Below, one piece after another: positions 9,151-15,884 of a stretch of DNA of 18,825 bases. The notes beneath the pieces are model-generated. The model saw nothing but the letters and a program-made list of their open reading frames with translations. It searched no databases and was not told the origin of the DNA. Origin of the DNA: DXYV01 sp045543215 (GTDB taxonomy: Bacteria > Bacillota > Clostridia > Oscillospirales > Oscillospiraceae); contig JAZQMD010000181.1 in the NCBI GenBank assembly GCA_045543215.1, positions 1 to 18,825 on the forward strand. The letters are read 5' to 3'. Position 1 is the stretch's first letter; every line of letters starts with the position of its first letter. Position numbers and translations under genes: made by a program.

Positions 9151-9729
9151 ATGCAACGTATTGCATTCGTCCAACGTACTACCAAAGAAACAGATATTGA
9201 ATTGAAGATCTCTTTGGATGGTGGAGAAGTGAAGGTATCCACTGGAATTGGTTTTTTTGATCATATGCTCACCGCCCTGGCTTTCTACGCCAGCTTTGGC
9301 TTGGAGTTAACGGCAAAGGGAGATCTCCATGTGGATGGCCACCACACAGTGGAGGATACAGGTATTGTCTTGGGTCAGGCCATCAAAGAGGGGTTGGGAG
9401 ATAAAAAAGGAATCCGTCGGTATGGCAGTTGTTTTGTCCCAATGGACGAGGCGTTGTGTCTGACTGCTTTGGATTTTTCCGGCCGGGCCTTTCTGGTGTT
9501 TGATGCAGAAATGCCTCAGCCCATGATTGGAGATTATGACACCTGCCTCACCCAGGAGTTTATGCGTGCCCTAGCTTTCAACGCCGGCCTTACCCTCCAT
9601 CAAAAGGTTTTCTACGGGAAGAACGCCCACCATATGACCGAGGCCTTGTTTAAGTCCTTAGGTATGGCGATGAAGGAGGCTATAAGGGTGGAAAGTGGTC
9701 GGGTAGCTTCCACTAAGGGAGTGCTCTGA
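9151..9729 (+). CDS. hisB: Imidazoleglycerol-phosphate dehydratase (monofunctional)
   Basis: HisB dehydrates imidazole-glycerol phosphate to imidazole-acetol phosphate, the sixth step of the pathway, using two manganese ions. The 192-residue protein contains the paired metal-binding motifs: H38 in FFDHML, HHTVEDTG (H64, H65, E68) and KNAHHMTEA (H160, H161, E164). There is no HAD-type phosphatase domain like the one fused to HisB in enterobacteria, so histidinol-phosphate phosphatase must be a separate protein. ATG 9151 is preferred because AGGAGG (9138-9143) is seven bases upstream; a TTG at 9145 in frame would overlap hisD and place the start against the ribosome-binding site. The stop shares one base with the hisH ATG. 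Confidence 0.96.
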   Translation: MQRIAFVQRTTKETDIELKISLDGGEVKVSTGIGFFDHMLTALAFYASFGLELTAKGDLHVDGHHTVEDTGIVLGQAIKEGLGDKKGIRRYGSCFVPMDEALCLTALDFSGRAFLVFDAEMPQPMIGDYDTCLTQEFMRALAFNAGLTLHQKVFYGKNAHHMTEALFKSLGMAMKEAIRVESGRVASTKGVL

Positions 9730-10343
9730 TGGGGAGACATGTGACCGCCGTGGTGGACTACGGTGTAGGTAATTTGAAGAGTGTTACCAATGCTATGACC
9801 TACTTGGGTTATAATACGGTCATTACTGGGGATTGGAATGAATTGGAGCGGGCGGATTCCATTATCTTACCCGGTGTGGGGGCTTTCCCCGATGCAGCGG
9901 AGAAGCTGCGGAGCCTTGGCCTGGATAAGGTGTTGTTGGACCAGGGAACAAAGAAGCCCATTTTGGGTATTTGCCTTGGGATGCAGCTGCTTTTTGAAAT
10001 AGGTAGTGAGGTAAGAACATGTAAGGGCCTGGGACTTATCCCCGGACGGGTAGATAAAATTGTTACCAAACTGAAGTTACCCCATATTGGTTGGAACAGC
10101 TTGTTTTTCCAAAATGGTTCCCCCCTGTTCAAGGGGATGGAGCAAGGAGCATGGATGTACTTTGTACATAGTTTTTGTGGCTATGCTGCTCGGGAGGAAG
10201 ATGTGATAGCCCGCACCAATTATGGTGTAAGCATGGTGGCTGCGGTTGGGAAGGGGAACATCTATGGCTGCCAGTTCCACCCTGAGAAGAGTGGGGAGCC
10301 CGGCCTGCAAATTTTACGTAATTTTGGGGAGCTGAACCGATGA
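9729..10343 (+). CDS. hisH: Imidazole glycerol phosphate synthase, glutamine amidotransferase subunit
   Basis: HisH hydrolyses glutamine and passes ammonia through the HisF barrel in the IGP synthase heterodimer. It is a class I (triad) amidotransferase of 204 residues. VVDYGVGNLKSV and ILPGVGAFPDA form the N-terminal half. The nucleophile is C82 in GICLGMQLLFE, and the triad is completed by H184 and E186 in QFHPEKSG. IPGRVDKI and PHIGWN are also typical of HisH. The ATG overlaps the hisB stop by one base (TGATG) and the stop overlaps the hisA start by four bases. Its partner hisF lies two genes downstream. Confidence 0.96.
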   Translation: MGRHVTAVVDYGVGNLKSVTNAMTYLGYNTVITGDWNELERADSIILPGVGAFPDAAEKLRSLGLDKVLLDQGTKKPILGICLGMQLLFEIGSEVRTCKGLGLIPGRVDKIVTKLKLPHIGWNSLFFQNGSPLFKGMEQGAWMYFVHSFCGYAAREEDVIARTNYGVSMVAAVGKGNIYGCQFHPEKSGEPGLQILRNFGELNR

Positions 10344-11059
10344 TCATTTTACCTGCCATCGACTTAAAGGACGGAAAGTGCGTCCGTTTGCAAAGAGGGG
10401 ATTTCGATACTGTCCATCAGGTGGCGGCCAGCGCCTTGGATACCGCACTGGACTTTGCCACAGCTGGGGCAAAGTGGATTCACATGGTGGATCTGGATGG
10501 AGCTCGGGACGGGGTGCGGAAAAATGCCGCCATTGTTCGGCAGATCATTGCTCAAACGAAGCTAAAGGTGGAATTGGGAGGAGGAATTAAAACGGAGGCC
10601 GATGTGGATGCCGTTATGGATATGGGCGTATCCCGTATGGTAATTGGATCGGCTGCTGTGTCAAATCCAAAAGTGGTGGATTATGGAGTGAAAAAATACG
10701 GCTCTGCTGTGGCAGTAGGCGTTGACTGTTTAGAGGGCAAGGTGCGTACTGCTGGCTGGGAGGAGGATTCTGGGCTGAACTGTCTGGAGTTTGCCCGGAG
10801 AATGGAGGGTATAGGAGTGAATTGCCTGATTTTCACAGATATCTCTACCGATGGTATGCTGACCGGGCCCTCTTATGGGCAGCTGGCAGCCCTCCAGGCG
10901 GCAGTGGGGTGCCGATTGGTGGCTTCTGGCGGGGTATCCACCAATCAGGATTTAATGCGCTTAAAGGAAATGGGGCTATATGGTGCCATCGTGGGTAAGG
11001 CGTACTACGCCGGTACGGTAGATTTGGCCCGGGCCATCAGGGAAACGGAGGAGGAGTAA
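10340..11059 (+). CDS. hisA: ProFAR (phosphoribosylformimino-AICAR-phosphate) isomerase HisA
   Basis: HisA catalyses the Amadori rearrangement of ProFAR to PRFAR, the fourth step of histidine synthesis. It is a (beta-alpha)8 barrel of 239 residues with internal half-barrel duplication. The first catalytic Asp lies in LPAIDLKDGKCVRLQRGDF (D8); the second is D129 in GVDCLEGK. Phosphate-binding glycines appear in ELGGGIKTEADV and ASGGVSTNQDL, and TDISTDGML is the conserved strand 6 segment. The lack of flanking trp genes and the embedding in a his operon favour dedicated HisA over the dual-function PriA of actinobacteria. It overlaps hisH by four bases and hisF by one (TAATG). Confidence 0.96.
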   Translation: MIILPAIDLKDGKCVRLQRGDFDTVHQVAASALDTALDFATAGAKWIHMVDLDGARDGVRKNAAIVRQIIAQTKLKVELGGGIKTEADVDAVMDMGVSRMVIGSAAVSNPKVVDYGVKKYGSAVAVGVDCLEGKVRTAGWEEDSGLNCLEFARRMEGIGVNCLIFTDISTDGMLTGPSYGQLAALQAAVGCRLVASGGVSTNQDLMRLKEMGLYGAIVGKAYYAGTVDLARAIRETEEE

Positions 11060-11814
11060 TGCTGGCAAAACGGATTATCCCGTGCCTGGACGTAAAGAAT
11101 GGTCGGGTAGTAAAGGGGGTCAACTTTGTAGGGCTGCGTGATGCGGGAGACCCGGTAGAACTGGCCAAATATTACTCAACCGCTGGAGCGGATGAGATCG
11201 TTTTTTTGGATATTACAGCCACCCATGAGGCAAGGGCTACCGTAGCCGATGTTGTAGAGCGTACGGCATCTCAGGTTTTTGTCCCCTTGACGGTTGGGGG
11301 TGGCATTCGAACTTTGGAAGACTTTCAGTTTCTGCTTCGGGCAGGGGCGGATAAAATCTCAGTTAATTCTGCCGCCGTACGCAACCCCGACCTTATCTCC
11401 CGGGCTGCGGAGCGTTTTGGGTCCCAATGCGTGGTACTGGCCATTGACGCTAAGCGGACGGAGGATGGAAAATTTGAGGTAGTAGTCAATGGTGGTCGGG
11501 TGTTCACCGGACTGGACGTAGTAGATTGGGCCAGAGAGGTGGAGCGGCTTGGGGCTGGTGAAATTTTGCTTACCTCCATGGATGCCGATGGTACCAAAGC
11601 GGGCTTTGACTTGGAGATGACTAAAGCTGTCACTGGGGCGGTGAGCATCCCGGTTATCGCCTCGGGAGGCTGTGGTGGCTTGGAGCATTTTGCCCAAGTC
11701 TTTGAACAGACCGATTGCGATGCTGCGCTGGCAGCTTCTCTGTTCCATTTTGGGGAGTTGACGGTGGAAGAAGTAAAAGAGTATTTGGCCCGTCAGGATA
11801 TTACAGTGAGATGA
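11059..11814 (+). CDS. hisF: Imidazole glycerol phosphate synthase, cyclase subunit
   Basis: HisF uses HisH-derived ammonia to split and cyclise PRFAR into imidazole-glycerol phosphate and AICAR, the latter feeding back to purine synthesis. The 251-residue barrel shows RIIPCLDVKNGRVVKGVNF with catalytic D11, and the second catalytic residue D130 in LAIDAKRTEDGKF; both numbers equal those of the well-studied Thermotoga enzyme. PLTVGGGIRTLED, ADKISVNSAAV, TSMDADGTKAGFD and ASGGCGG complete the phosphate-binding and barrel signatures. It starts one base inside the hisA stop. A 26-nt gap separates it from hisI, the largest internal gap in the operon, with no terminator or clear promoter in it. 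Confidence 0.97.
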   Translation: MLAKRIIPCLDVKNGRVVKGVNFVGLRDAGDPVELAKYYSTAGADEIVFLDITATHEARATVADVVERTASQVFVPLTVGGGIRTLEDFQFLLRAGADKISVNSAAVRNPDLISRAAERFGSQCVVLAIDAKRTEDGKFEVVVNGGRVFTGLDVVDWAREVERLGAGEILLTSMDADGTKAGFDLEMTKAVTGAVSIPVIASGGCGGLEHFAQVFEQTDCDAALAASLFHFGELTVEEVKEYLARQDITVR

Positions 11815-11840
11815 GGCTCTAATACTGGATCATATTTGAG

Positions 11841-12218
11841 GTGGGAGTGAGTTTGTTGGGAGGCTTGGCGGAGATAGAGAGGGATACTACGTTTAGTATT
11901 GGACTTTTGTTTCAAAAGTCCGATCTGATCCCGGTGGTGGTTCAGGATTGGGAGAGTAAAGAGGTCCTTATGGTTGGCTTTACCAACAGAGAAGCGGTGG
12001 AACTTACTTGTAAGACGGGAAGCGTCTGGTTCTGGAGCCGTAGCCACCAGGAACTGTGGAACAAAGGAGCTACTTCAGGTAATTTCCTTCATGTAAAAAA
12101 AATTATGACAGACTGTGATACGGATACGCTGCTATACCTGTGCATTCCTAAGGGCCCTACCTGCCACACTGGAGCGCAGTCTTGTTTTTTCCGGGAGATT
12201 AAACTGGGAGGAATGTAA
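11841..12218 (+). CDS. hisI: Phosphoribosyl-AMP cyclohydrolase
   Basis: HisI opens the purine ring of phosphoribosyl-AMP to give ProFAR, the third step of the pathway. The protein (up to 125 residues) has the family core LIPVVVQDW, VLMVGFTNREA, TGSVWFWSRSHQELWNKGATSGN, then the metal-binding DCDTD and the cysteine pair in CHTGAQSCFF. It is a stand-alone cyclohydrolase; the pyrophosphohydrolase hisE is a separate gene one base downstream, unlike the fused HisIE of enterobacteria. The start is uncertain. GTG 11841 gives the longest form but has almost no ribosome-binding site; GTG 11847 or TTG 11853/11856, downstream of GAGGTGGGAG, are plausible and would shorten the N-terminus by 2 to 5 residues. 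Confidence 0.94.
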   Translation: MGVSLLGGLAEIERDTTFSIGLLFQKSDLIPVVVQDWESKEVLMVGFTNREAVELTCKTGSVWFWSRSHQELWNKGATSGNFLHVKKIMTDCDTDTLLYLCIPKGPTCHTGAQSCFFREIKLGGM

Positions 12219-12219
12219 G

Positions 12220-12546
12220 ATGAATGATGCATTAAAAAGTCTTTATTCCGTGGTGGAAGACCGTCGGCTTCATCCACGGGAGGATTCTTACACCTGTTAT
12301 CTGTTGAATAAGGGACTGGATAAAATCTTAAAAAAGGTGGGAGAGGAATGTGCCGAGACCATCATTGCAGCTAAAAATGGCGTTCAGGAGGAGATGGTCA
12401 GTGAGATATCTGACTTACTTTATCATCTGACGGTGCTTATGGTGGACAAGGGAATTCCTCTGGAAATGGTTATGGAGGAACTGGGCCGTCGAGCAGAAAA
12501 GATTGGAAACTTAAAACAGTTTCATACCAGCGACCATGTAACTTGA
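12220..12546 (+). CDS. hisE: Phosphoribosyl-ATP pyrophosphohydrolase
   Basis: HisE hydrolyses phosphoribosyl-ATP to phosphoribosyl-AMP and pyrophosphate, the second pathway step. It is a small all-alpha protein of the MazG-like NTP pyrophosphatase superfamily, here 108 residues. The metal-binding pattern is visible in KVGEECAETIIAAKN and SEISDLLYHLTVLM. ATG 12220 is chosen because it follows GGGAGG (12207-12212) at a normal distance and lies one base after the hisI stop; upstream in-frame starts lie inside hisI and have no support. It is the last gene of the operon; a strong terminator begins 3 bases after its stop. Confidence 0.96.
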   Translation: MNDALKSLYSVVEDRRLHPREDSYTCYLLNKGLDKILKKVGEECAETIIAAKNGVQEEMVSEISDLLYHLTVLMVDKGIPLEMVMEELGRRAEKIGNLKQFHTSDHVT

Positions 12547-12548
12547 TG

Positions 12549-12585
12549 AAATAGGCCCGCCCGTGCTATACGGGCGGGCCTATTT
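12549..12585. terminator. Bidirectional rho-independent terminator
   Basis: A perfect 15-bp stem (12549-12563 with 12571-12585) with a GC-rich core, GGCCCGCCCG / CGGGCGGGCC, encloses a 7-nt loop TGCTATA. AT-rich flanks (AAATA and TATTTTATT) supply T-rich tails on both strands. It lies between convergent hisE (+) and the thioesterase gene (-), whose stop codon is at 12585-12587, so it can end both transcripts. Confidence 0.95.
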
Positions 12586-12977
12586 TATTGGTTCAGCTTA
12601 GCCTCTACTTTAGCCAGAAATTTTTCAGGTTTAATGATAAATCGTTCATGGGTTCCCTTGCCGATGGGACCGGTTTCGTCAAAGGCAGATACACAGAAGG
12701 TAAGTCTTTTACCTTCCACAGCGGTAACCTCTGCCTCAGCCCATACCTTCATTCCTATGGGAGTGGCAGCATCATGGGATATATCCAGATGAGTACCTAC
12801 ACTCCCTTCATCCTGGGCCAGGTAGGGGCTGATGGCATCCACTGCGGCGTTTTCCATGAGGGCGACCATATAGGGAGTGGCGAATACGGGCACTAGACCA
12901 GAGCCAACAGCGCAGGCGGTATTTTGCGGAGTAACAGTGGTCTCGGAGCGACCCATAATTCCAACTTTAATGGACAT
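12585..12977 (-). CDS. FlK-like hot-dog acyl-CoA thioesterase
   Basis: This 130-residue protein resembles the single-domain hot-dog thioesterases related to fluoroacetyl-CoA thioesterase FlK. The FlK catalytic set Thr42-Glu50-His76 is matched by T34 (FATPYM), E42 (LMENAA) and H68 (GTHLDISH), with identical spacings of 8 and 26 residues. GMKVWAEAEV, VEGKRLTFCVSAFDE and GTHERFII are typical of the family's beta-sheet. Most relatives are of unknown substrate; they probably hydrolyse small acyl-CoAs in the cytoplasm, and fluoroacetate resistance should not be assumed. ATG 12977 is chosen because GGAGG lies seven bases upstream; an upstream in-frame ATG at 12998 contains that site and is unlikely. 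It lies downstream of potD on the same strand but has no obvious link to polyamine transport. I see no strong promoter in the 67-nt gap. Confidence 0.85.
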   Translation of the reverse strand: MSIKVGIMGRSETTVTPQNTACAVGSGLVPVFATPYMVALMENAAVDAISPYLAQDEGSVGTHLDISHDAATPIGMKVWAEAEVTAVEGKRLTFCVSAFDETGPIGKGTHERFIIKPEKFLAKVEAKLNQ

Positions 12978-12982
12978 AGAGC

Positions 12983-12989
12983 TTCCTCC
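12983..12989 (-). promoter_or_regulatory. Ribosome-binding site deciding the thioesterase start
   Basis: On the minus strand the sequence GGAGGAA is followed after five bases by ATG (12977). It fixes the start at 12977 over the in-frame ATG at 12998, which would encode this Shine-Dalgarno sequence as protein. Confidence 0.75.
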
Positions 12990-13002
12990 AATTTTCATTT
13001 TA

Positions 13003-13029
13003 AGAGGGGCTAGTCAGCCTGGCACCTCT
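13003..13029 (-). terminator. Possible weak terminator after potD
   Basis: On the minus strand AGAGGTGC (13029-13022) pairs with GCCCCTCT (13010-13003) with one mismatch and an 11-nt loop. Only a short TTAAAAT follows, so termination would be partial at best. It may lower read-through from the pot operon into the thioesterase gene. Confidence 0.35.
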
Positions 13030-13044
13030 ACTTGAGTAAAAATA

Positions 13045-14241
13045 TTAGGAATTTTGTTTGCGGGCCTTACGGGCAGCCATACGCTTGCGTTTAAACAGGG
13101 TAAAGGAAACCAGCAGACCTAGAATGACAACGATAGCAGCAGCGCCGGCAATGAGATAACCGGTCATATTACCATCGGTTCTGACCTCCAGCCATAGGGT
13201 GTCCATTCTCTGATTGGCCTGGTCGGACAAAGCTAAGAAGCTTTGCCCACGGGATAAAGTCTCAGCGCTAGGATAAGCAACTTCATTTTGAGCCAATTCA
13301 GGGGTCATAAATTCCTTGGCTAAAGAAATTGGGGTAGAGTAGCCCAGGTATTCCAGATTCTGGGCGGAAATCTCCGGATTGCACAGGAAGTTAATATAAG
13401 CCTCGGCAGCTTCCTTGTTGGGGGAACCTTTGGGAATGCACATGGCATCAATGAAGACATTGAATCCTTCCTCAGGATAGCAGAAGGCAAGATCCTCGTT
13501 TTCTTGCGCCATCATTAAATAGTCACCGGCATAGTAGGGGGCAATCCAGGCCTCTTCCCCCTCCATTTTATCAAAAATTTGGTCCATGACGTAATCCTGA
13601 ACGACCGGTTTTTGTTTCTTAAGTAGGTCGGCGGCCGCTTGAAAGTGGGAGTTATCCTCGGTGTTCAGAGAGTAGCCCAGACGCAGTTCAGCAATACCGA
13701 AAGCATCCCGGGGGTTATCAAACATGAGGATTTTGCCGGCGTACTGCTCATCCCAGAGGGAGGACCAAGAGGTAATCTGATCTACATACTTGGTGTTGTA
13801 AATAATGCCAACGGCACCCCAAGTATAAGGTACGGAGTAACGATTATCTGGGTCATAGTCGGTATTTTTAAATTCTTGATCCACGTACTGGTAATTGGGA
13901 ATATTGTCAAAATTAAGCGGCTCTAGCATATCCTCGGCGATGAGACGGCCTACCATATAGTCGGAGGGGATAATTACATCGTAGGTAGAGCCGCCGGTCT
14001 TGAGCTTAGTGTATAGACTTTCATTTGTATCAAAGGTCATATAGTTGACCTCAATACCAGTGGCTTCAGTAAAGGCAGCGTTGACATCCAAATAGCCGTC
14101 AGAGCCGTCAGAAATATATTGCCCCCAGTTATAGACGTTAATGGTAACGGGGGTGGATGCAGAGGCAGATGGGATGGAAGTAAAGAGTGCACTGGCGCAT
14201 ATCATCCCGGAAAGGGCGAGGGAGAACATTTTCTTTTTCAA
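13045..14241 (-). CDS. potD: Spermidine/putrescine-binding protein PotD with C-terminal membrane anchor
   Basis: PotD is the extracellular solute-binding component of the polyamine importer. The 398-residue protein starts with a signal peptide (KKK, then a hydrophobic stretch, likely cut after SASA near residue 28). The mature part begins TINVYNWGQYISDG, typical of PotD/PotF, with TYDVIIPSDYMVGRL, VPYTWGAVGIIYN and NPRDAFGIAELRLGYSLN in the two-lobe fold. Unlike usual Gram-positive PotD proteins it has no lipobox: the only Cys in the signal region is C15, in SGMICAS, without the required small residue before it. Instead, residues about 361-383 form a transmembrane helix followed by the basic tail KRKRMAARKARKQNS, which would anchor it in the membrane with the tail inside. 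The start is TTG 14241 after AAAGGAG; ATG 14229 would shorten the signal peptide. It follows potC by 15 nt. The specific polyamine cannot be read from sequence. Confidence 0.93.
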   Translation of the reverse strand: MKKKMFSLALSGMICASALFTSIPSASASTPVTINVYNWGQYISDGSDGYLDVNAAFTEATGIEVNYMTFDTNESLYTKLKTGGSTYDVIIPSDYMVGRLIAEDMLEPLNFDNIPNYQYVDQEFKNTDYDPDNRYSVPYTWGAVGIIYNTKYVDQITSWSSLWDEQYAGKILMFDNPRDAFGIAELRLGYSLNTEDNSHFQAAADLLKKQKPVVQDYVMDQIFDKMEGEEAWIAPYYAGDYLMMAQENEDLAFCYPEEGFNVFIDAMCIPKGSPNKEAAEAYINFLCNPEISAQNLEYLGYSTPISLAKEFMTPELAQNEVAYPSAETLSRGQSFLALSDQANQRMDTLWLEVRTDGNMTGYLIAGAAAIVVILGLLVSFTLFKRKRMAARKARKQNS

Positions 14242-14256
14242 TTACGTTTGCTCCTT

Positions 14257-15072
14257 TCATACTTTTTTGTTTGCTTTAATTTTCTGACGTTTTTCATCAC
14301 GAGACTGAAAGAGATTCATAACAACCATAAGCAGGAGGATAGCGAAGAATAGCAGGGTGAACAGGGCATAGATTTTTGGGGGTAGAGGCTTTTTGGTGTA
14401 ATTATAAATCTCCACAGGGAGTGTGACGAAGTCGGGACCGTAAACAAAATAGGAAATGACAAAATCATCCAGACTCATGGTGAAGGCCATAAGGGCACCG
14501 GAAATAATACCCGGCGTGATTTCGTGGATAGTTACTTTAAAAAAGGCTTGGACAGGGCGGCAACCCAAATCTAAGGCGGCGTCGGTGAGGGATGGATCCA
14601 TCTGCCGAAGCTTGGGGATTACCGACAAAATGACATAAGGAAGATTAAATGTGATGTGTGCAATAAGTAGGGTAAAAAAGCCTAATACATCGTTTCGCTT
14701 AAGAAAGTGGCCAACGAAAGCAAATAGTAGGGCTAAGGAAACACCAGTAACAATCTCCGGGTTGGTCATAGGAATATTGGTTACTGTCATAACCGCCGAC
14801 CGGAGCCTGGGACCCATATGCTGGATACCCATAGCGGCAGCGGTACCCAGCACTGTGGCTGCCAGGGAAGAGAGCAGGGCGATAAGGATGGAGTTGCCCA
14901 GAAGGGGGAGGAGAGTCTTGTCCACAAAGAGCTGGCTATAATTATACAGGGTAAAGCCTTTAAAGACTGAAATATCCTTGCTGTCGTTGAAGGAGGCGAA
15001 GATCAGTAGGAACATGGGGAGATACAAGAACAGGAAGATGATTGCGGTAAATATTTTACTGGTCCGTCTCAT
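14257..15072 (-). CDS. potC: Spermidine/putrescine ABC transporter permease PotC
   Basis: PotC is one of two membrane subunits forming the polyamine channel. The 271-residue protein starts MRRTSKIFTAIIFLFLYLPM and has about six hydrophobic segments. The cytoplasmic EAA loop that docks on PotA is at about 164-192 (DAALDLGCRPVQAFFKVTIHE and TPGIISG). The sequence MSLDDFVISYFVYGPDFVTLPVEIY near the C-terminus is typical of PotC/PotI. Its ATG overlaps the potB stop by four bases, and GGAGG lies about nine bases upstream. The potD ribosome-binding site follows directly after the stop. Confidence 0.95.
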   Translation of the reverse strand: MRRTSKIFTAIIFLFLYLPMFLLIFASFNDSKDISVFKGFTLYNYSQLFVDKTLLPLLGNSILIALLSSLAATVLGTAAAMGIQHMGPRLRSAVMTVTNIPMTNPEIVTGVSLALLFAFVGHFLKRNDVLGFFTLLIAHITFNLPYVILSVIPKLRQMDPSLTDAALDLGCRPVQAFFKVTIHEITPGIISGALMAFTMSLDDFVISYFVYGPDFVTLPVEIYNYTKKPLPPKIYALFTLLFFAILLLMVVMNLFQSRDEKRQKIKANKKV

Positions 15073-15884
15073 AGGGGCATCACCTCCTCGCTGTCATCCA
15101 CGCCAAGGTGATTCATGACCCAGATACACAGGAAAATGAGAAGCATTAGTACCAAGCTCATAGCTGCTCCCAGGTTAGGATTGTAGGCAGTTTTAAACTG
15201 CGACTCAATCACGTCGCCAATAAGGGCGGTGTTAGGGCCACCAAGTTTTTTGGAAATGTAAAAAGTAGACACAGCAGGTACAAATACCATGGTTATGCCG
15301 GAGATAATACCAGGAGTGGACAGAGGGAGGATGACATGGATGAAGACTTGTTTGCCGTTACACCCTAAATCTTGGGCCGCTTCCACTAGGCGAGAATCAA
15401 TTTTGACAAGCACAGTGTATAGGGGCATAATCATGTAGGGCAGATAATTGTAGACCATGCCTAAAATAATTGCACCATTGTTACGGATAAGGGGAAGGGG
15501 ACCAAGGCCCAGCAGGGTAAAAAAATTATTAAAAATTCCGGTATCTTCCAATAAGGCAACCCAGGCCAGAGTACGCAAGAGGAAGCTCATGCACATCGGC
15601 AGCATGACCAGCAGCATGAAAAAGCGCTGGTATTCAGGGGAGGAGCGAGCAATGCACAGGGCTACTGGATAACCTAGCAGCAAACAGATAGCGGAGGCGA
15701 CCAGAGCCAACCAAATGGAGTTGAAAAAAATTGGAAGGTAGGAGCCAACATTAGCTAGATTAGCCAGGGTAAAGGCTCCAGTGTTTACATCAGTCAGGGC
15801 AAAGTAAAACACCACCCCCAGTGGAACCACCACAAAGATGGCCACCCAGACCAGGTAGGGGGCAGAGATCAGCTTATTCCTCAT
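15069..15884 (-). CDS. potB: Spermidine/putrescine ABC transporter permease PotB
   Basis: PotB is the second membrane subunit of the importer. It begins MRNKLISAPYLVWVAIFVVVPLGVVFYFAL and has about six hydrophobic segments. The EAA loop VEAAQDLGCNGKQVFIHVILPLSTPGIISG lies around residues 165-195. LLPMCMSFLLRTLAWVALLED and MVYNYLPYMIMPLY are typical of PotB/PotH. The start is ATG 15884, giving 271 residues: a Shine-Dalgarno-like GGTGG lies six bases upstream. ATG 15890 is a close alternative, and a much longer frame reaching 15968 would only re-read potA in another frame. Either close start overlaps the end of potA, so translation is likely coupled. Confidence 0.93.
   Translation of the reverse strand: MRNKLISAPYLVWVAIFVVVPLGVVFYFALTDVNTGAFTLANLANVGSYLPIFFNSIWLALVASAICLLLGYPVALCIARSSPEYQRFFMLLVMLPMCMSFLLRTLAWVALLEDTGIFNNFFTLLGLGPLPLIRNNGAIILGMVYNYLPYMIMPLYTVLVKIDSRLVEAAQDLGCNGKQVFIHVILPLSTPGIISGITMVFVPAVSTFYISKKLGGPNTALIGDVIESQFKTAYNPNLGAAMSLVLMLLIFLCIWVMNHLGVDDSEEVMPL

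Noticed and set aside
13639..13926. Plus-strand frame of 95 codons inside potD.
   Set aside because: It is a shadow of the confidently assigned potD on the other strand and shows no recognised domain.
14152..14241. Lipoprotein signal around C15 of PotD.
   Set aside because: The sequence before the Cys (SGMI) does not fit the lipobox, which needs a small residue such as Gly, Ala or Ser at -1.
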